64,000 bases of DNA from Halovibrio variabilis (GTDB lineage: Bacteria; Pseudomonadota; Gammaproteobacteria; Pseudomonadales; Halomonadaceae): positions 1 through 64,000 of the forward strand of contig NZ_BJXV01000002.1 of NCBI RefSeq assembly GCF_007991175.1. The letters run 5' to 3'. A program made the position numbers and the translations under genes. Each line of letters opens with the position of its first letter. Position 1 is the first letter of the stretch. Positions 26,000 to 33,557 of the stretch are shown piece by piece. The notes under the pieces are model-generated. The model ran no database searches and was not told the origin of the DNA. It saw only the letters and a program-made list of their open reading frames with translations.

Positions 26000-27322
26000 T
26001 TAGAAAAGGAACCCGAAATTGGTCTGCACGCTGGTGTGCCATTGATCATCTATCGGTGAACCGAAGTAATTGAGCGCATTCTTATTGGTGACAATGCTGA
26101 ACCAGGCGTAATACGGACCAGCCGTCACCTTCATGCCCAGGTCGTTGAGCATCGGATCGTCGACATCACCGAAACCGCCATTGGCCGGAGAGTAATCGCC
26201 TTCCGGGCTGATATAGCTGAAGTCGTTATAGAAGTAGAGGTTTTCGATGGCACCCCAGTCGACATCCATGCTGTAGCCCAGGCTGGCGGAATACATCTGG
26301 CCTTCGGCGGGGATCAGGTAGTTGAAGTTGAAAGCCCCGATCTGCATGACATCGTCGGAAATGCCGCTGACAGCTTCATCCGGATTTTCGGCATCGTACT
26401 CGTAGGCAGTGGCTTGAAACTGCGTAAACCAAGAACCGTAGCTGCCGTTCAGACCCACGGCGGCTTGCCAGTTGCTACCGCTATCGTTGGTCTGCTGATT
26501 GTAGAGCTGACCGCCTTTGGCCGAGGCGTTGATTTCGGTGGTGTAGTCGGTGCCCTGACCGAAGGTGTAGGCGACACGACCGGCAACCTGGTTTTCTGCA
26601 GAGTTGCCCTGGGCGCTGCTTCCCACCGGGTTTGCGCCATAATGCTCGTTGCCATCACCCAGTTGGTCGCTCTTGAAGAAGGCCAACGAGGTGTCCCAGG
26701 CGCCTTGGGTATGATCCCACTTGATACCCGCGTTCTGGTTGTCGCTGAAACCGGCGAGGTAAGGCAGGTTGCCGTACCAGCCCAGGTAGCCGTACTCCAT
26801 GTTACCAAACGGTGTCTGGACCAGGCCCACTTTGACAGTGTCGCTATCGCTGGCTTGATAGCCCATCCAGCCCTCTTTGAGGAACTGGTAGCCGTCATAG
26901 AAGCGATACTCTAATGCGTACAAGAAGTTGTCGTGTTGCCCTTCAACGCCCAGTACGAACTTGCCGAAGTCCATGTCGCCGCCGGTGTCCTTGTCAACCT
27001 CGTCCCAGTCGTTATAAACCCCTTTCAACTGAAGGGTGCCGATGATTTGGGAGTTCTGGATTGAATCGAGCAGCGAGCTGTTTTCCTCGGCAAGCTCACG
27101 CGTCTGGGCGACCTCCGGGTTTTCCGCTGCTGGCGCGGACGACTGGTCTTGGAGTTGCTGTTCCATGCGCTCGACTTGCGCGCGCAAAGCATCCAGCTGG
27201 CGCTGCATGGCCGCATTGTCTTGTGCTAATGCCGGTGCAGCCAATGCCATTGTACCGGTAACGCCCATGGCGAAACCGACGGTTTTGAATGATCGTTGTG
27301 CTTTGAATGATCGTTGTGCCAT
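26000..27322 (-). CDS. Outer-membrane porin with N-terminal coiled coil
   Basis: 440 residues. A signal peptide ends near APALAQ-DN (about residue 34). A coiled coil follows (AAMQRQLDALRAQVERMEQQLQ), then a beta-rich barrel ending in Phe (NFGFLF), the classic outer-membrane insertion signal. The coiled-coil-plus-barrel layout resembles DcaP/OprP-like trimeric porins. The N-terminus carries a direct duplication AQRSFK-AQRSFK caused by an 18-bp tandem repeat at 27284-27319. It is transcribed alone, with a strong terminator at 25945. Solute specificity unknown. Confidence 0.82.
   Translation of the reverse strand: MAQRSFKAQRSFKTVGFAMGVTGTMALAAPALAQDNAAMQRQLDALRAQVERMEQQLQDQSSAPAAENPEVAQTRELAEENSSLLDSIQNSQIIGTLQLKGVYNDWDEVDKDTGGDMDFGKFVLGVEGQHDNFLYALEYRFYDGYQFLKEGWMGYQASDSDTVKVGLVQTPFGNMEYGYLGWYGNLPYLAGFSDNQNAGIKWDHTQGAWDTSLAFFKSDQLGDGNEHYGANPVGSSAQGNSAENQVAGRVAYTFGQGTDYTTEINASAKGGQLYNQQTNDSGSNWQAAVGLNGSYGSWFTQFQATAYEYDAENPDEAVSGISDDVMQIGAFNFNYLIPAEGQMYSASLGYSMDVDWGAIENLYFYNDFSYISPEGDYSPANGGFGDVDDPMLNDLGMKVTAGPYYAWFSIVTNKNALNYFGSPIDDQWHTSVQTNFGFLF
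27284..27319. repeat. 18-bp tandem duplication in the porin signal peptide
   Basis: TTTGAATGATCGTTGTGC occurs twice head to tail (27284-27301 and 27302-27319) and adds six in-frame residues (AQRSFK) to the positively charged n-region of the signal peptide. Confidence 0.95.
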
Positions 27323-28029
27323 TGTCTGTCTCCTTTCCCTTGCTTGAAATCGTGAGTCGTCGGGTGGGCTAAAGAGCCCCTGCGAACTGACATCTGAGAG
27401 TGTGGAACCGCAAACTCGACGTGAACATGCAATAGCCAGACATACACGCTTTGTTACCCGAGGGTTTGTCTGACCCTGAGCGATGACATTACCCGTGTTT
27501 GACGAGCTATGCGTTTCGGCGCGGTTGAGGCAGCTCCTAATTTTTTATTGTTATAAATCTCACTGTAGCAAAAATAGCCGTTTAATAAAGAAAGGTAGTG
27601 GAAAAACGTAGGGCAATCGCACGTGTAGAAAGCGTCTCGTTCAAGACCGCTTTCTGGTATCGGCGATAGGGTGACGCGAGGATCTTTCGCCATGGATGGC
27701 GGTCTTTCAGCCCTTGTGGGAGCCCTTGTGGGAGGGAGCTTTAGCTCGCGAATGTTCGGGCTACCAGTATGATGAGACTAAGGGGGTGCTTGCAGCACCT
27801 TTCGCCCGCTATTGATAATGCGCGATTGCCCTGTGGAAAACGTAGATATCATCTGATGACCGGCGTTGGGTCTTTTTTCTGGCTTTCCAGCCGCAATAAG
27901 ACCGTGCTTCGCCCATTGCTTGGCATCATAAAATGCCGGGCATCTTATGCGTTTTCCAACGGACTTTGCTAGGCTTTGTTGCACTGCAGCGTAAGCTGCC
28001 CATTGCAAACAATGAAAGGAGTCACCGTT
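27323..28029. other. Long intergenic region between porin and fabI-like gene
   Basis: About 700 bp with no convincing gene; short open frames here have no ribosome sites or family features. It holds a 12-bp tandem duplication (27709-27732), a REP-like element (27727-27752), a GGTGC-TTGCA-GCACC hairpin near 27786, and the leader of the fabI-like operon with its AAAGGAG site at 28015-28021. Confidence 0.5.
27727..27752. repeat. REP-like palindromic element
   Basis: TGTGGGAGGGAGCTTTAGCT followed by CGCGAA strongly resembles the repetitive extragenic palindromes of pseudomonads, with GAGCT-TT-AGCTC as stem. Only one copy was seen in this window, so its repetitive nature in the genome is inferred. 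Confidence 0.45.
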
Positions 28030-28806
28030 TTGAACTCTCATCCTTTTTCCATGCAAGGAAAGGTTGGCATCGTCGCTGGCCTGGCCAATGAAGACAGTAT
28101 CGCTTTCGGTTGTGCCAAGGCACTCCATGCAGCGGGGGCGGAAATGCTGGTTACCTGCGCCTCATCCAAAGCGGAGCGCTTCGTTAAACCCCTGTTACCC
28201 GATATGGGCGATCCCGAACTTATGGTTTGCGATGTTCAGCAAGATGAGCAACTAAGCGCTCTGTTCGAGCGAGCCAATCAACGCTGGGGAAGGGTCGATT
28301 TTGTTATCCACTCCATTGCCTTTGCTCCGCTTGACGACCTGCATGGGCGGGTTGTGGATTGTTCGCGCGATGGCTTCTTGCAAGCGATGGATATTTCCTG
28401 CCATTCCTTTATGCGGATGAGCAAGCTGGCCGAACCCTTGATGAAGGATGGCGGTAGTTTGATCAGCATGACCTACCATGGTGCTGAGAAGGTGGTGGAT
28501 AGCTACAACCTGATGGGGCCGGTCAAGGCGGCGCTGGAAGCCGCGACTCGCTACATGGCGGCGGAGCTGGGACCGCAAGGCATCCGAGTGCATGCGGTAT
28601 CGCCAGGCGTAATTCGTACCCGGGCGGCGTCAGGGTTGAAAGAAATTGAAGCGCTGACCAAGGACACTGAAGATCGTGCCCCCCTCAAGCGTCTAGCAAC
28701 GATAGAAGACGTCGGCAATGCAGTGGTGTATTTAACGGCGCCTTCTGGCGCGGCCCTTTCCGGCATGACGCATTACGTGGATGCGGGCTATCACATTCGC
28801 GCTTGA
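28030..28806 (+). CDS. fabI: FabI-like enoyl-ACP reductase
   Basis: 258 residues, matching FabI length. This SDR-like reductase normally performs the last step of fatty acid elongation with NAD(P)H. Visible: GKVGIVAGLANEDSIAFGCAKAL, HSIAFAPLDDL, the FabI-specific catalytic Tyr/Lys region (TYHGAEKVVDSYNLMGPVKAALEA) and GPIRT-like GVIRTRAASG. A TTG at 28030 is proposed as start because AAAGGAG lies eight bases ahead; an ATG at 28051 would lose seven residues. It is the first gene of an operon with the MaoC-phosphotransacetylase and acetate kinase genes, so it may be a second FabI-type enzyme acting on short acyl-CoAs rather than the housekeeping one; that is inference. Confidence 0.82.
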   Translation: MNSHPFSMQGKVGIVAGLANEDSIAFGCAKALHAAGAEMLVTCASSKAERFVKPLLPDMGDPELMVCDVQQDEQLSALFERANQRWGRVDFVIHSIAFAPLDDLHGRVVDCSRDGFLQAMDISCHSFMRMSKLAEPLMKDGGSLISMTYHGAEKVVDSYNLMGPVKAALEAATRYMAAELGPQGIRVHAVSPGVIRTRAASGLKEIEALTKDTEDRAPLKRLATIEDVGNAVVYLTAPSGAALSGMTHYVDAGYHIRA

Positions 28807-28835
28807 TTCACCCTATTACTGTCAGGAGTCGATAT

Positions 28836-30254
28836 ATGTCACAGCCAAAGGAAGATGGTTTCATTGAAAATCGCACCTTAGATGAAATTCAAATAGGGGA
28901 TCAGGCACATTTGGAAAAGCGCCTGACCATGGAGGACATCAAGCTTTTTGCGATCATGTCGGGAGACGTCAACCCTGCCCATGTCGATGACGAGTTTGCC
29001 AAGAGCAGCACCTTTCATGAAGTGATCGCCCATGGCATGTGGGGCGGGGCGCTGATTTCCACCGTGCTGGGCACCCAACTGCCCGGGCCGGGAACGATTT
29101 ATCTCGGTCAGACGTTAGCCTTCAAGGCGCCGGTGACGCTGGGCGACGTGCTCAAGGTGAGCGTTAAGGCCGTCGAAAAGAACGAGGAAAAACATCATAT
29201 CCGCTTTGATTGTCGCTGTGAAAACCAGAAAGGTGAGGCGGTTATTGAAGGCGAGGCCTGGGTATTGGCGCCTACGAAAAAGATCCGGCGTCCGCGCACC
29301 ATTATGCCCCAGGTACGCCTGGCTGAGCGTGGGCGGCTGCATGAAATACTCACCGCTGCCGATCATCCGGACGCCGTGCGTATGGCGGTAGTCCATCCAG
29401 TGGATGAAGCGTCCATTCTGGGGGCGTCCGAATCCGCCGAGCAGGGCTTGATCATACCGTTGCTGGTGGGTCCGAAAGCCAAGATCGAGGCGGCAGCCGA
29501 AAAAGCCGAAGTCGACATTTCTCACTTCGAACTCGTCGATGTGCCTCACAGCCATGCCGCAGCCGAAAAAGCAGTCGCCATGACGCGTGAAGGCCAAGTC
29601 GACTCCTTGATGAAAGGTGCTCTGCATACCGATGAATTATTGCATGAGGTACTCAAGCGAGACGGCGGCCTGCGTACTGAGCGATGTATCAGCCATGTAA
29701 TGGCATTTGATGTACCCACCTATCCTCGGCCGCTATTTATCACCGATGCGGCGATCAACATCTCGCCCAACCTCGAAACCAAACGCGATATCGTGCAAAA
29801 CGTCATTGAGCTTGCCCACGCCCTGGGAAATACCGACCCCAAGGTGGCCATTCTTTCGGCCGTGGAGACGGTTAATTCCAAGATGAGTTCGACCTTGGAT
29901 GCGGCAGCGCTGTGCAAGATGGCGGACCGTGGCCAGATTACCGGCGGAACCCTGGATGGCCCCTTGGCATTCGACAATGCTGTCTCTGAAGCGGCCGCCG
30001 AAACCAAGAAGATCGTCTCGCCGGTGGCAGGGAAAGCCGATATTCTGATCGCGCCCGACCTGGAGGCTGCCAATATGTTGATGAAGCAATTGACCTATCT
30101 GGCCGATGCCACCGGTGCCGGCCTGGTGGTCGGTGCCAGGGTGCCGATAGTGCTCACCAGCCGGGCGGATGACGCCATAACGCGCATGGCTTCCTGCGCT
30201 TTGGCCCTACTGTTGTCCGATTATCAAAAGAAGAATACCCGGTCGTCACCCTAA
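28836..30254 (+). CDS. Bifunctional MaoC-like enoyl-CoA hydratase / phosphate acetyl(butyryl)transferase
   Basis: 472 residues. Residues about 10-135 form a MaoC hot-dog domain with the hydratase motif FAIMSGDVNPAHVDDEFA (catalytic Asp and His). Residues about 155-465 are a phosphotransacylase domain (AVVHPVDEASILGA, SLMKGALHTDELLHEVL, ITDAAINISPNLETKRDIVQN, ITGGTLDGPLAFDNA, GADILIAPDLEAANML-like). This fused form is known from several proteobacteria. With acetate kinase downstream it would convert acyl-CoA to acyl-phosphate and then acid plus ATP. The ATG at 28836 has AGGAG seven bases ahead; it starts 29 bp after the fabI-like stop. Confidence 0.88.
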   Translation: MSQPKEDGFIENRTLDEIQIGDQAHLEKRLTMEDIKLFAIMSGDVNPAHVDDEFAKSSTFHEVIAHGMWGGALISTVLGTQLPGPGTIYLGQTLAFKAPVTLGDVLKVSVKAVEKNEEKHHIRFDCRCENQKGEAVIEGEAWVLAPTKKIRRPRTIMPQVRLAERGRLHEILTAADHPDAVRMAVVHPVDEASILGASESAEQGLIIPLLVGPKAKIEAAAEKAEVDISHFELVDVPHSHAAAEKAVAMTREGQVDSLMKGALHTDELLHEVLKRDGGLRTERCISHVMAFDVPTYPRPLFITDAAINISPNLETKRDIVQNVIELAHALGNTDPKVAILSAVETVNSKMSSTLDAAALCKMADRGQITGGTLDGPLAFDNAVSEAAAETKKIVSPVAGKADILIAPDLEAANMLMKQLTYLADATGAGLVVGARVPIVLTSRADDAITRMASCALALLLSDYQKKNTRSSP

Positions 30255-30265
30255 GGAGCTGTTTC

Positions 30266-31507
30266 ATGAAGGATATTCTGGTTATTAACAGTGGTTCTTC
30301 CAGCATCAAGTTCGCTCTGTATGCGCCTGGTGATGACGACGACGAAAGCCTGGCGCGTTTTCAGATTCGTTATCAGGGCCAGTTTTCCGGCTTGGGGCAG
30401 ACACCGCGCTTCTTTCTCAAGGATGGCCAGGGCAAGCCGGTGGAAACCGAGCAAGCGCGTGAACTGCCGGAAGGGATGGAACATCACGCCGCCCTTGAGC
30501 GTTTGCTGAAATGGATCGAGCAACAACCCGATCTTGACGATATCGCTGTGGTCGGTCATCGGGTGGTGCACGGCGGGCGTGATTATCATGCGCCGGTGGT
30601 GCTGGATGAAAAAAATATCCAGGCCCTGGAAACGCTGATTCCTCTGGCGCCGCTACATCAGCCGTTTTGCCTGGCGCCGGTTAAGATGCTTGCCGAGCAG
30701 CGTCCGGACCTGGTGCAGGTGGCGTGCTTCGATACCGCCTTTCATACGACGCAACCCAAGGTATCCCAGCAGTTTGCCATTCCGCGGGAACTGACCGAAA
30801 AAGGCTTGGTACGTTACGGCTTTCACGGGCTTTCCTATGATTATATCAATCGGGTCTTGCCGAGCTATCTAGAAAGCCATTTGGAAAACTATCGGAAAGA
30901 CGCCTCAGCTGAACGCGTGATCGTGGCTCACTTGGGCAATGGGGCAAGCATGTGTGCCATTCACAATGCTAAGAGTGTGACGTCCACTATGGGCTTTACC
31001 GCCGTGGATGGGCTACCCATGGGAACACGTTGCGGCAATCTTGACCCCGGCCTGGTGCTGCATCTATTGGATGAGGAAAAAATGAGTCTCGATGAAGTCA
31101 GTGAGCTGCTCTACAAACGCTCCGGTTTGCTCGGGGTGTCGGGGGGCATCAGTAGCGATATGCGTGAACTTCTTGCAAGCGATGCGCCCGAGGCGCAGGA
31201 AGCCATTGACCTGTTCATTTATCGTATCGTACGCGAAATCGGGAGTCTGGCGGCTGCCATGGGAGGGGTCGATCAGTTAGTATTCACCGCCGGTATTGGT
31301 GAAAAAGCGGCCGCGGTGCGCGAAGGGGTGTGCCGTGGATGTGAATGGTTAGGGGTTACCCTGGATGGCGAAGCGAATCAGGAAAACGCCCAACGCATCA
31401 GCCATCCTGAAAGCCGGGTCGGTGCTTGGGTAATACCCACCGATGAAGAGCGCATGATTGCCTGGCACAGTGCCAAACACCTGCAAGCCGAGTCAGCAGA
31501 GGTCTAG
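30266..31507 (+). CDS. ackA: Acetate (acyl) kinase
   Basis: 413 residues with the acetokinase set: NSGSSSIKFALY at the start, VVGHRVVHGG with the catalytic Arg, FDTAFHTTQP, YGFHGLSYDY, HLGNGASMCAI, GLPMGTRCGNLDPGLV and FTAGIGEKAA. It transfers phosphate from acyl-phosphate to ADP. It lies 11 bp after the phosphotransacylase fusion with an AAGGAG site, so the two enzymes form a substrate-level phosphorylation pair. Acetate, propionate or butyrate specificity cannot be decided here. Confidence 0.93.
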   Translation: MKDILVINSGSSSIKFALYAPGDDDDESLARFQIRYQGQFSGLGQTPRFFLKDGQGKPVETEQARELPEGMEHHAALERLLKWIEQQPDLDDIAVVGHRVVHGGRDYHAPVVLDEKNIQALETLIPLAPLHQPFCLAPVKMLAEQRPDLVQVACFDTAFHTTQPKVSQQFAIPRELTEKGLVRYGFHGLSYDYINRVLPSYLESHLENYRKDASAERVIVAHLGNGASMCAIHNAKSVTSTMGFTAVDGLPMGTRCGNLDPGLVLHLLDEEKMSLDEVSELLYKRSGLLGVSGGISSDMRELLASDAPEAQEAIDLFIYRIVREIGSLAAAMGGVDQLVFTAGIGEKAAAVREGVCRGCEWLGVTLDGEANQENAQRISHPESRVGAWVIPTDEERMIAWHSAKHLQAESAEV

Positions 31508-31521
31508 CTAACATCTTGGGG

Positions 31522-31803
31522 CTAGAGTATTTCCCGGGTCACATCGAGCACTCGCCCCTCGACCGTGCGCTGGAGCTTGTCTTCTATCTCGCTACACAGC
31601 GATTCGATCTTTTGTGGTGAGATGGCGGCCACCACGAAGGTCCATTCGCTGGCGTCGAGTTTGTCATGGTCGCCACTTTCACAAACGGCAATGGCGGGGT
31701 TGCGCCCGAAACGTTCGTGCAGACCGCCGACACGCTGGCGTTTTTCCTTGAGCGAGCCGCACCCCGGCAGGGAAATCTTCATGGTAAGGACGCTGATGTG
31801 CAT
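31522..31803 (-). CDS. DUF503 family protein
   Basis: A 93-residue small protein. SLKEKRQRVGGLHERFGRN and the following strand with AVCESGDHDKL match the DUF503 (YlxP-like) fold, an alpha/beta ferredoxin-like domain found near translation factors in other bacteria. Two ATGs (31809 and 31803) are possible; the AAGGAG site is eight bases before the second, which was chosen. It is convergent with ackA and downstream of the nicotinate phosphoribosyltransferase on the same strand. Function unknown. Confidence 0.75.
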   Translation of the reverse strand: MHISVLTMKISLPGCGSLKEKRQRVGGLHERFGRNPAIAVCESGDHDKLDASEWTFVVAAISPQKIESLCSEIEDKLQRTVEGRVLDVTREIL

Positions 31804-31867
31804 GGGCATTGCTCCTTTTTATGATGAAAACGCACCGTAGAGGCATATCCCCTCAACGTCGGGTTCC

Positions 31868-33217
31868 TCAAGAAAGCGCCTCGACGAGACGGTTAAGTTC
31901 ATCGCTTAGCGCCACCGGATAGTCGGTTTCGCCTTCCTCGAGTTCTTTCATCGCATCGGGCATGTCCTTCAATGCGGCCTGGACTCGCTCCCGAGCGCTA
32001 TCCGCCAAGGCCATGGCCTCATCGTCGAGGCGACCATTCTTGACCAACGCCACCAGCAGGGCTTCGCCATCGGCTCGCTTTTCATCTCGGCAGGCAATGA
32101 TATCCCCGGCATAGCGGCCCTGGGCGTCGCGCCTCCGGTAAACCTGCTTGCGCCCGGGTAGGTTGATCTTGCCGCTGGAGTGCTTGACCCGAGGACGCTC
32201 GGCGTATTCCACCAGTTTGTAGGAAAGATCGATCACCGGCGCATCCGCCGCCACCCCCAATTGCGTGCCGACACCGAAGGCATCGATGGGCGCACGGTCC
32301 TTGAGTAGTGCCTGGATCTTGTGTTCATCGAGCCCACTGCTGGCAATGACCTTGACCGAGGGGTAACCGGCTTCATCCAGCATGGCCCTTGAACGATGCG
32401 CCAGATCCCCCAGGTCACCGGAATCCAGGCGCACGCCGCTGACCTTGAGGTCGGGTTCTTCGTTCATCAAATCGATGACCATCTGCACCCCTTTCAAGGT
32501 GTCGTGGGTATCCACCAGCAAGACGGTTTCAGGGTATTGGCGAGCGAAGGCGCGATAGGCTTCACGTTCATCGTCATGCGCGAGAATGTAGCTATGCGCC
32601 ATGGTGCCGTTCAAGGCCAGGTCATGGCGTAGCCCACCCAGTACATTGCTGGTGGCGGCGATGCCGGCGGTGCGATAGGCGCGCACCCCGCGCATGGCCG
32701 CATCCACGCCGTGCATGCGGCGCATGCCGAAATCCACCACCGGGCGATCTTCGGCGGCAATGGCGATGCGCACCGCCTTGGATGCCAGTACGGTTTCCGG
32801 CTGCACCAGGTTCATGATCAGGCTTTCCAGCAATTGGGCTTCCGCGATGGGGGCATCCACTTCCAGAAAGGGTTCGTTCTGAAATACCGGGGTGCCTTCC
32901 GGCAGGGTCCAGATATCGCCACTGAAACTGAATTTGCCCAGCCAGTTGAGAAAATCCTCATCGAATTTTCCGGTATCGGCGAGGCGATCCAGGTTTGCCT
33001 GGCTGCAACGCAATTGACTGACCAGCGCTGCGGCATGTTGTTGACCACAGGCCAGCATGAAGCGCCGCGTGGGTGGAAGCTTGCGAAAGAACAAGCTGAA
33101 CGTGGCCCGTTCCTGCATAGGCTCCCTCCAGTAAGCCTGGACCATGGTCAGCTGATAAAGGTCAGTCAGTAACAGGAGGTCGTTGTCTTCGACCTGGACG
33201 GGAATCGGTTCGCTCAT
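31868..33217 (-). CDS. pncB: Nicotinate phosphoribosyltransferase
   Basis: 449 residues. It makes nicotinate mononucleotide from nicotinate and PRPP (ATP-stimulated) in NAD salvage. Family features are LLTDLYQLTMVQAYW at the N-terminus, FGMRRMHGVDAAMRG, VDTHDTLKGVQMVIDL, the PRPP-side SGVRLDSGDLGDLA and FGVGTQLG, then a C-terminal domain (YRRRDAQGRYAGDIIACRDE). The ATG at 33217 has a CGAGG site and overlaps the stop of the pncA stub upstream, so translation may be coupled. The frame is open to 33340, but that part encodes nothing family-like. Confidence 0.9.
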   Translation of the reverse strand: MSEPIPVQVEDNDLLLLTDLYQLTMVQAYWREPMQERATFSLFFRKLPPTRRFMLACGQQHAAALVSQLRCSQANLDRLADTGKFDEDFLNWLGKFSFSGDIWTLPEGTPVFQNEPFLEVDAPIAEAQLLESLIMNLVQPETVLASKAVRIAIAAEDRPVVDFGMRRMHGVDAAMRGVRAYRTAGIAATSNVLGGLRHDLALNGTMAHSYILAHDDEREAYRAFARQYPETVLLVDTHDTLKGVQMVIDLMNEEPDLKVSGVRLDSGDLGDLAHRSRAMLDEAGYPSVKVIASSGLDEHKIQALLKDRAPIDAFGVGTQLGVAADAPVIDLSYKLVEYAERPRVKHSSGKINLPGRKQVYRRRDAQGRYAGDIIACRDEKRADGEALLVALVKNGRLDDEAMALADSARERVQAALKDMPDAMKELEEGETDYPVALSDELNRLVEALS

Positions 33218-33327
33218 GTTTGTACCTCGATGCCAATGCCAATGCCAATTCCGCCTTCGCAGAAGTCGCTTTGCATGTCCACTACCAGCAAAGCGTCTTG
33301 AGGCGCATTGTTGACTTGCGTCGCCAT
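33214..33327 (-). pseudogene. pncA: Nicotinamidase (pncA) stub, 37 codons
   Basis: From the ATG at 33327 (GGAGG site ahead) the frame reads MATQVNNAPQ, then DALLVVDMQSDFCEGG, the start of an isochorismatase-fold nicotinamidase including the catalytic Asp. It then falls into a GIGIGIGIE repeat made by three copies of a six-base unit (33232-33249) and stops at 33214, overlapping the pncB start by four bases (ATGA). About 80% of the gene is missing. It would now act at most as a leader peptide coupling translation into pncB. Confidence 0.75.
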
Positions 33328-33407
33328 GAAAGACCTCCATCGTCTTTTAAGAACAGGTGTTTTTAGAAACAGGTACCTCTCAGCGTATGACCTGAAAACG
33401 ATTTTGT

Positions 33408-33455
33408 GTAGGTGAGCTTGTCGATGAGGTTGTAGATGAGCTTGTCGATGAGATT
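33408..33455. repeat. 24-bp tandem duplication upstream of the pncA stub
   Basis: GTAGGTGAGCTTGTCGATGAGGTT (33408-33431) is followed by GTAGATGAGCTTGTCGATGAGATT (33432-33455), 22 of 24 bases identical. It lies in the gap between topB and the pncA stub, with no supported gene over it. Confidence 0.9.
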
Positions 33456-33557
33456 GTGTTTCGGACCGTTTTAACGCAAACCTGATGCTCAGATCATGGG
33501 GTTTCAATGACTGTCAGGCACGCAAGGAAGTAGCGGCTGAAAGGGTTGCAAGCACCA

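Noticed and set aside
26414..26914. A 166-codon open frame antisense to the porin
   Set aside because: It covers barrel codons of the porin on the other strand and shows no protein-like features.
27454..27693. A 79-codon frame in the porin leader region
   Set aside because: No ribosome site, no recognisable motif, and it overlaps low-complexity intergenic sequence.
33408..33455. CRISPR-like repeat
   Set aside because: Two adjacent imperfect copies without spacers form a tandem duplication, not an array. No CRISPR array or cas gene was seen anywhere in the window.
33214..33507. A 97-codon minus-strand frame over the 24-bp duplication
   Set aside because: It contains HRQAHLQPHRQAHL only because of the tandem repeat; its 3' end covers the pncA stub, but the stub's own ATG at 33327 with a GGAGG site and nicotinamidase start is a far better explanation.
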